A DNA stretch of 64,000 nucleotides from Pontibacter ramchanderi (GTDB lineage Bacteria; Bacteroidota; Bacteroidia; Cytophagales; Hymenobacteraceae), in contig NZ_PJMU01000003.1 of NCBI RefSeq assembly GCF_002846395.1, positions 682,001-746,000 of the forward strand. The letters are read 5' to 3'. Positions within the stretch are counted from its first letter, which is position 1, and every line of letters begins with the position of its first letter. This document shows, piece by piece, positions 60,934-64,000 of the stretch. A model generated the notes under the pieces. It was not told the DNA's origin and made no database searches. It worked only from the letters and a program-made list of their open reading frames with translations. Made by a program: the position numbers and the translations under genes.

Positions 60934-61896
60934 TTAGCCGATACGCTCGGCGGGTATCTGCACTTTCTCTTTAAAGTACTCGAGGGTGCGCTTTAGTCCT
61001 TCAGCACGGTCAACCTGCGGCTCCCAGCCTAGCACTTCCCGGGCTTTGCTGATGTCCGGCTGGCGCTTCTGTGGATCGTCGGTCGGCAGCGGCTGATATT
61101 CGATGTTGAGTTCCACACCAGTCAGCTTGCAGATTTCCTCGGCGAACTGCCTGATGGTGATCTCAGACGGATTGCCCACGTTCACCGGGTACGGGTAGTC
61201 GCTCAGCAGCAGGCGGTAAATGCCCTCCACCAGGTCGTCCACATAGCAGAAGGAGCGTGTCTGGCTGCCGTCGCCGAAGATGCTCAGCGGCTCACCGCGC
61301 AGGGCCTGGCTCAGGAAGGCAGGCAATACACGGCCGTCATCCAGTCGCATGCGTGGTCCGTAGGTGTTGAAGATACGCACAATGCGCGTCTCCAGCCCGT
61401 GGTGCATGTGGTAGGCCATGGTCATGGCCTCCTGGAAGCGTTTGGCCTCGTCATAGCAACCGCGCGGCCCCACCGGGTTCACGTTGCCCCAGTAGTCCTC
61501 GTGCTGCGGGTGCACCAGCGGGTCACCGTATACCTCCGAAGTGGAGGCGATGAGCATACGCGCACCCTTGGCCTTGGCCAAGCCAAGCAGGTTATGCGTA
61601 CCCAACGAACCCACTTTCAGCGTCTGGATTGGGATTTTGAGGTAGTCGATTGGGCTGGCCGGCGAGGCGAAGTGCAGAATGTAGTCCAGTTCACCTGGCA
61701 CGTGTACAAACTTGGACACGTCGTGGTGGTAGAACTCAAACTGCTCCAGCTTGAAAAGGTGCTCGATGTTCTCGAGGTTGCCCGTGATCAGGTTGTCCAT
61801 CGCGATCACGTGGTAGCCCTCGGCTATGAATCTGTCGCACAGGTGGGAGCCCAGAAAGCCTGCCCCACCCGTTACCAATACTCTTTTTCTGGCCAT
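60934..61896 (-). CDS. UDP-glucuronate decarboxylase (UDP-xylose synthase)
   Basis: 320 residues of the extended SDR family. The NAD motif [12 protein letters not shown] starts at 10; [10 protein letters not shown], the catalytic Tyr148/Lys152 in [11 protein letters not shown], and [20 protein letters not shown] are typical of UXS. It turns UDP-glucuronate into UDP-xylose. It is 2 bp downstream of the UDP-glucose dehydrogenase gene, so the two successive steps are cotranscribed, supplying xylose for polysaccharide or surface glycans. Confidence 0.94.
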   Translation of the reverse strand: MARKRVLVTGGAGFLGSHLCDRFIAEGYHVIAMDNLITGNLENIEHLFKLEQFEFYHHDVSKFVHVPGELDYILHFASPASPIDYLKIPIQTLKVGSLGTHNLLGLAKAKGARMLIASTSEVYGDPLVHPQHEDYWGNVNPVGPRGCYDEAKRFQEAMTMAYHMHHGLETRIVRIFNTYGPRMRLDDGRVLPAFLSQALRGEPLSIFGDGSQTRSFCYVDDLVEGIYRLLLSDYPYPVNVGNPSEITIRQFAEEICKLTGVELNIEYQPLPTDDPQKRQPDISKAREVLGWEPQVDRAEGLKRTLEYFKEKVQIPAERIG

Positions 61897-61898
61897 AC

Positions 61899-63251
61899 CT
61901 ATACCGTTGCTTTGGTTTCCTGCTTCACGTTGGCCTGCTTCACGCCGATGCCGAAGTAGGCAAAGCCCTTCTCCTCCATCTCGTGCGCATCGTAAATGTT
62001 CCTTCCGTCGAACACCACCTTCTCCTTCATCAGCTTGTTGACAACGGCGAAGTTGGGCGAGCGGAACTCAGGCCACTCGGTCACCAGCAGCAGCGCGTCG
62101 GCGTCGATCAGCGTCTCGTACTCGTCCTTGCCGTACTCGATGCGCTCGCCCAGCGAGTGCCTGGCCTCCTGCATGGCCACCGGGTCGTATGCCTTCACTT
62201 TGGCGCCCTGCTCCAATAGCTTCTCGATGATCACCAGCGAGGGGGCCTCGCGCATGTCGTCGGTCTTGGGCTTGAAGGAGAGGCCCCACACGGCGAAGGT
62301 CCTGCCGGTCAGGTCACCGTTGAAGTAGTTCATCACCTTGTTGAAGAGCACTGACTTCTGCTTCTCGTTCACCGTCTCCACCGACTTCAACACCTCCATG
62401 GAGTAGCCGTTCTCGGAAGCCGTCTTGATGAGAGCCTTCACGTCCTTGGGGAAGCACGAGCCCCCGTAGCCGATGCCCGGGTAGATGAACTTGTTGCCGA
62501 TGCGGGCGTCAGAGCCGATGCCCTTGCGCACCATGTTCACGTCGGCACCCATGATCTCGCACAGGTTGGCAATGTCGTTCATGAACGAGATCTTGGTGGC
62601 CAGCATGGCGTTGGCCGCGTACTTGGTCATCTCAGCCGAGGGGATGTCCATGAAAATGAGCGGGTGGCCGTTCATCAAAAACGGTTTGTAGAGCTTCTGC
62701 ATCACCTGCTGGGCCCTCTCGGAGTCCACCCCCACCACGATTCTATCCGGCTTGAGGAAGTCGTCGATGGCGGCCCCTTCCTTCAGGAACTCGGGGTTGG
62801 AGGCCACGTCGAAGGCGATGTCGGCGCCGCGCGCCTCCAGCTCCGAGGCAATGGCCTGGCGCACCTTGGCGGCCGTGCCCACCGGCACGGTGCTCTTGGT
62901 CACCACCACCAGGTAGTCGGTCATGGAGCGGCCGATCTCGCGGGCCACGGCCAGCACGTACTTCAGGTCGGCCGAGCCGTCCTCGCCCGGGGGCGTGCCC
63001 ACGGCAATGAAGGCCACCTGGCAGCCCTGCACGCTCTCGGCAAGGCTGGTGGAGAAGCTCAGGCGCTCCTTCTGCGAGTTGCGTAGCACCATCTCCTCGA
63101 GGCCCGGCTCGTAAATGGGCAGGATGCCCTGGCGGAGGTTGTCTATCTTCTTCTGGTCGATGTCGATGCAGGTCACGTCGATGCCCACTTCGGCAAAGCA
63201 GGTGCCTGTCACCAAACCCACGTAGCCCGTCCCAACTACTGCTATTCTCAT
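61899..63251 (-). CDS. ugd: UDP-glucose 6-dehydrogenase
   Basis: 450 residues. The NAD motif [10 protein letters not shown] starts at 7; [27 protein letters not shown], and the active-site [14 protein letters not shown] with Cys266 follow; the C-terminal domain has [17 protein letters not shown]. It oxidises UDP-glucose to UDP-glucuronate. The gene is clearly richer in G+C than the rest of the window, uses mostly G/C-ending codons, and lacks the iterated word. It leads the ugd-UXS operon. Confidence 0.95.
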   Translation of the reverse strand: MRIAVVGTGYVGLVTGTCFAEVGIDVTCIDIDQKKIDNLRQGILPIYEPGLEEMVLRNSQKERLSFSTSLAESVQGCQVAFIAVGTPPGEDGSADLKYVLAVAREIGRSMTDYLVVVTKSTVPVGTAAKVRQAIASELEARGADIAFDVASNPEFLKEGAAIDDFLKPDRIVVGVDSERAQQVMQKLYKPFLMNGHPLIFMDIPSAEMTKYAANAMLATKISFMNDIANLCEIMGADVNMVRKGIGSDARIGNKFIYPGIGYGGSCFPKDVKALIKTASENGYSMEVLKSVETVNEKQKSVLFNKVMNYFNGDLTGRTFAVWGLSFKPKTDDMREAPSLVIIEKLLEQGAKVKAYDPVAMQEARHSLGERIEYGKDEYETLIDADALLLVTEWPEFRSPNFAVVNKLMKEKVVFDGRNIYDAHEMEEKGFAYFGIGVKQANVKQETKATV

Positions 63252-63834
63252 AGGTAAAATCTGTTATGGATGTACAAACTTAAGTTTTATTCAAAATCAA
63301 TAGGCAATCAAAACGAACTCGTCCGGTTATCTTGCCTCTGTTCCCTATACCTTTCTCTTCACCTGAAGCATGTAGATGCCCACTTTCAGGAAGCAAGACA
63401 GGAGGGGAAACTAACGTTTCTTAAAATCAGGATGAACTGCACAGGGATGTTCCCCATGAAACACACGCTTTTAAAAAGGCAAATTTAAACATTTTATTTA
63501 GAAGGATTCGAATGTAGCTATTTACTAATAGCCATAATGCCATCTGGTACTAAGACACCGTAGCGGTGCATTTCCCTCGAAGTGCCGCGAACCGGCGCAT
63601 TGTCTTACTTTGTTCAGCAAAAAAGAGTTACGGGATATCCTTAAAAAATAAAATTATTGAGCAGGCATCTCCTGTCAATCCGACAGCCTGTGTTGCTACG
63701 GCATATTATTATATACCTGCCCCTGATGCCGTACTGCCTCTCATTTGAAACCGCTGGACATATTTTTACGCTTCTCTACAACCTGTGTGTCTGTCTCAAG
63801 TATAGATAAGGGAAGCTAACACCCTGAGTCACCT
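63252..63834. other. Intergenic region upstream of ugd and the alpha/beta hydrolase
   Basis: 583 bp between divergent genes. AT-rich parts lie near 63490-63540 and 63640-63670. It has one copy of the iterated word (TATACCTG near 63712). No convincing ORF, RNA gene or clear promoter was found by eye. Confidence 0.45.
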
Positions 63835-64000
63835 ATGAAACCAGACTGGCTGGACACCAAAGAATATCCCTTCAAATCCAAGTTCCTGGAATTAGAAGCC
63901 GGCAAGATGCATTATATCGACGAGGGGCAGGGCCACCCGATCGTTATGATCCACGGCACGCCTTCCTGGTCGTTTGCGTACCGCAACCTGATCAAGATCC
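63835..64000 (+). CDS. Alpha/beta hydrolase (haloalkane dehalogenase-like), 3' part beyond window edge
   Basis: The first 55 residues only. KFLELEAGKMHYIDEGQGHP, then VMIHGTPSWSFAYRNLI, is the start of an alpha/beta hydrolase. The HGTPSWSF segment (oxyanion-hole HG) is typical of haloalkane dehalogenases and related hydrolases. The catalytic triad is beyond the window, so the specific activity is open. Confidence 0.75.
   Translation, partial: MKPDWLDTKEYPFKSKFLELEAGKMHYIDEGQGHPIVMIHGTPSWSFAYRNLIKI

Noticed and set aside
63510..63540. TTCGAAT-like stretch reminiscent of a tRNA T-arm
   Set aside because: No acceptor, anticodon or D-arm could be built around it.
1..64000. CRISPR arrays, insertion sequences, rRNA, tRNA and prophage genes
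   Set aside because: Looked for on both strands; no regularly spaced repeats, transposase motifs or RNA-gene signatures were seen.

Overview
The window looks like a chromosomal segment of a Bacteroidota bacterium, most likely a Cytophagales/Hymenobacteraceae member resembling Pontibacter (inference). The evidence is Bacteroidota -7 boxes (TAnnTTTG), a type IX secretion (T9SS) C-terminal sorting domain, a bacillithiol gene (bshA), a fused DAHP synthase/chorismate mutase, and the cluster OstA-like/bamD/rpoZ/coaBC/DUF4835/recN. Nearly all of it is housekeeping DNA of medium to high GC. I saw no prophage, transposase, CRISPR array, rRNA or tRNA.

Layout. 1-2579: a leftward shikimate operon (DAHP synthase-chorismate mutase, aroB, aroA cut by the window edge). 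2753-8595: proline dehydrogenase; an acidic mini-lipoprotein; an ECF sigma factor followed by a membrane protein joining an anti-sigma-like segment to a periplasmic trypsin-like protease; then envelope and stress proteins (FAS1, glycine-zipper, DUF4142). 8631-13476: a TesA-like esterase, the Prc protease and gamma-glutamyltransferase. 13602-20178: a small membrane protein, a large T9SS-exported nuclease, a PLP enzyme and an unknown protein. 20357-25448: lysS, three YtxH-type stress proteins, a Kazal lipoprotein, a cupin and fabI. 25650-32880: the conserved leftward cluster OstA-like, bamD, rpoZ, coaC, coaB, DUF4835, a small Sm/Hfq-like candidate and recN. 33043-40136: tilS, mdh, a patchwork of intergenic repeats, two rhomboid proteases, mutL and a candidate structured RNA. 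40137-47593: a GH3/beta-lactamase fusion, bshA, a SerB-SerA fusion, an unknown membrane-anchored protein and a HesB/IscA protein. 47698-56011: ChaN-like protein, DUF2513, an ABC exporter, dnaJ/grpE, obgE, adk and hpt. 56034-64000: the membrane pyrophosphatase, an M42 peptidase, a TPR protein, UDP-xylose synthase plus UDP-glucose dehydrogenase, and the start of an alpha/beta hydrolase.

The strongest unexplained signal is a short word, CTATACCTG/CAGGTATAG. Its octamer core TATACCTG/CAGGTATA occurs about 55 times by eye in 64 kb, where about 2 are expected by chance. It lies on both strands, in genes and intergenic DNA, and repeatedly in terminator hairpins or inverted pairs. Its density and placement recall DNA uptake sequences or HIP1-type iterated words. 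Second-rank items are the structured RNA candidate at 39960-40075, the Sm/Hfq-like small protein, the sigma/anti-sigma-protease pair, an apparent frameshift splitting coaBC, and a hairpin just ahead of the HesB/IscA gene. All family assignments come from reading motifs; no database search was run.
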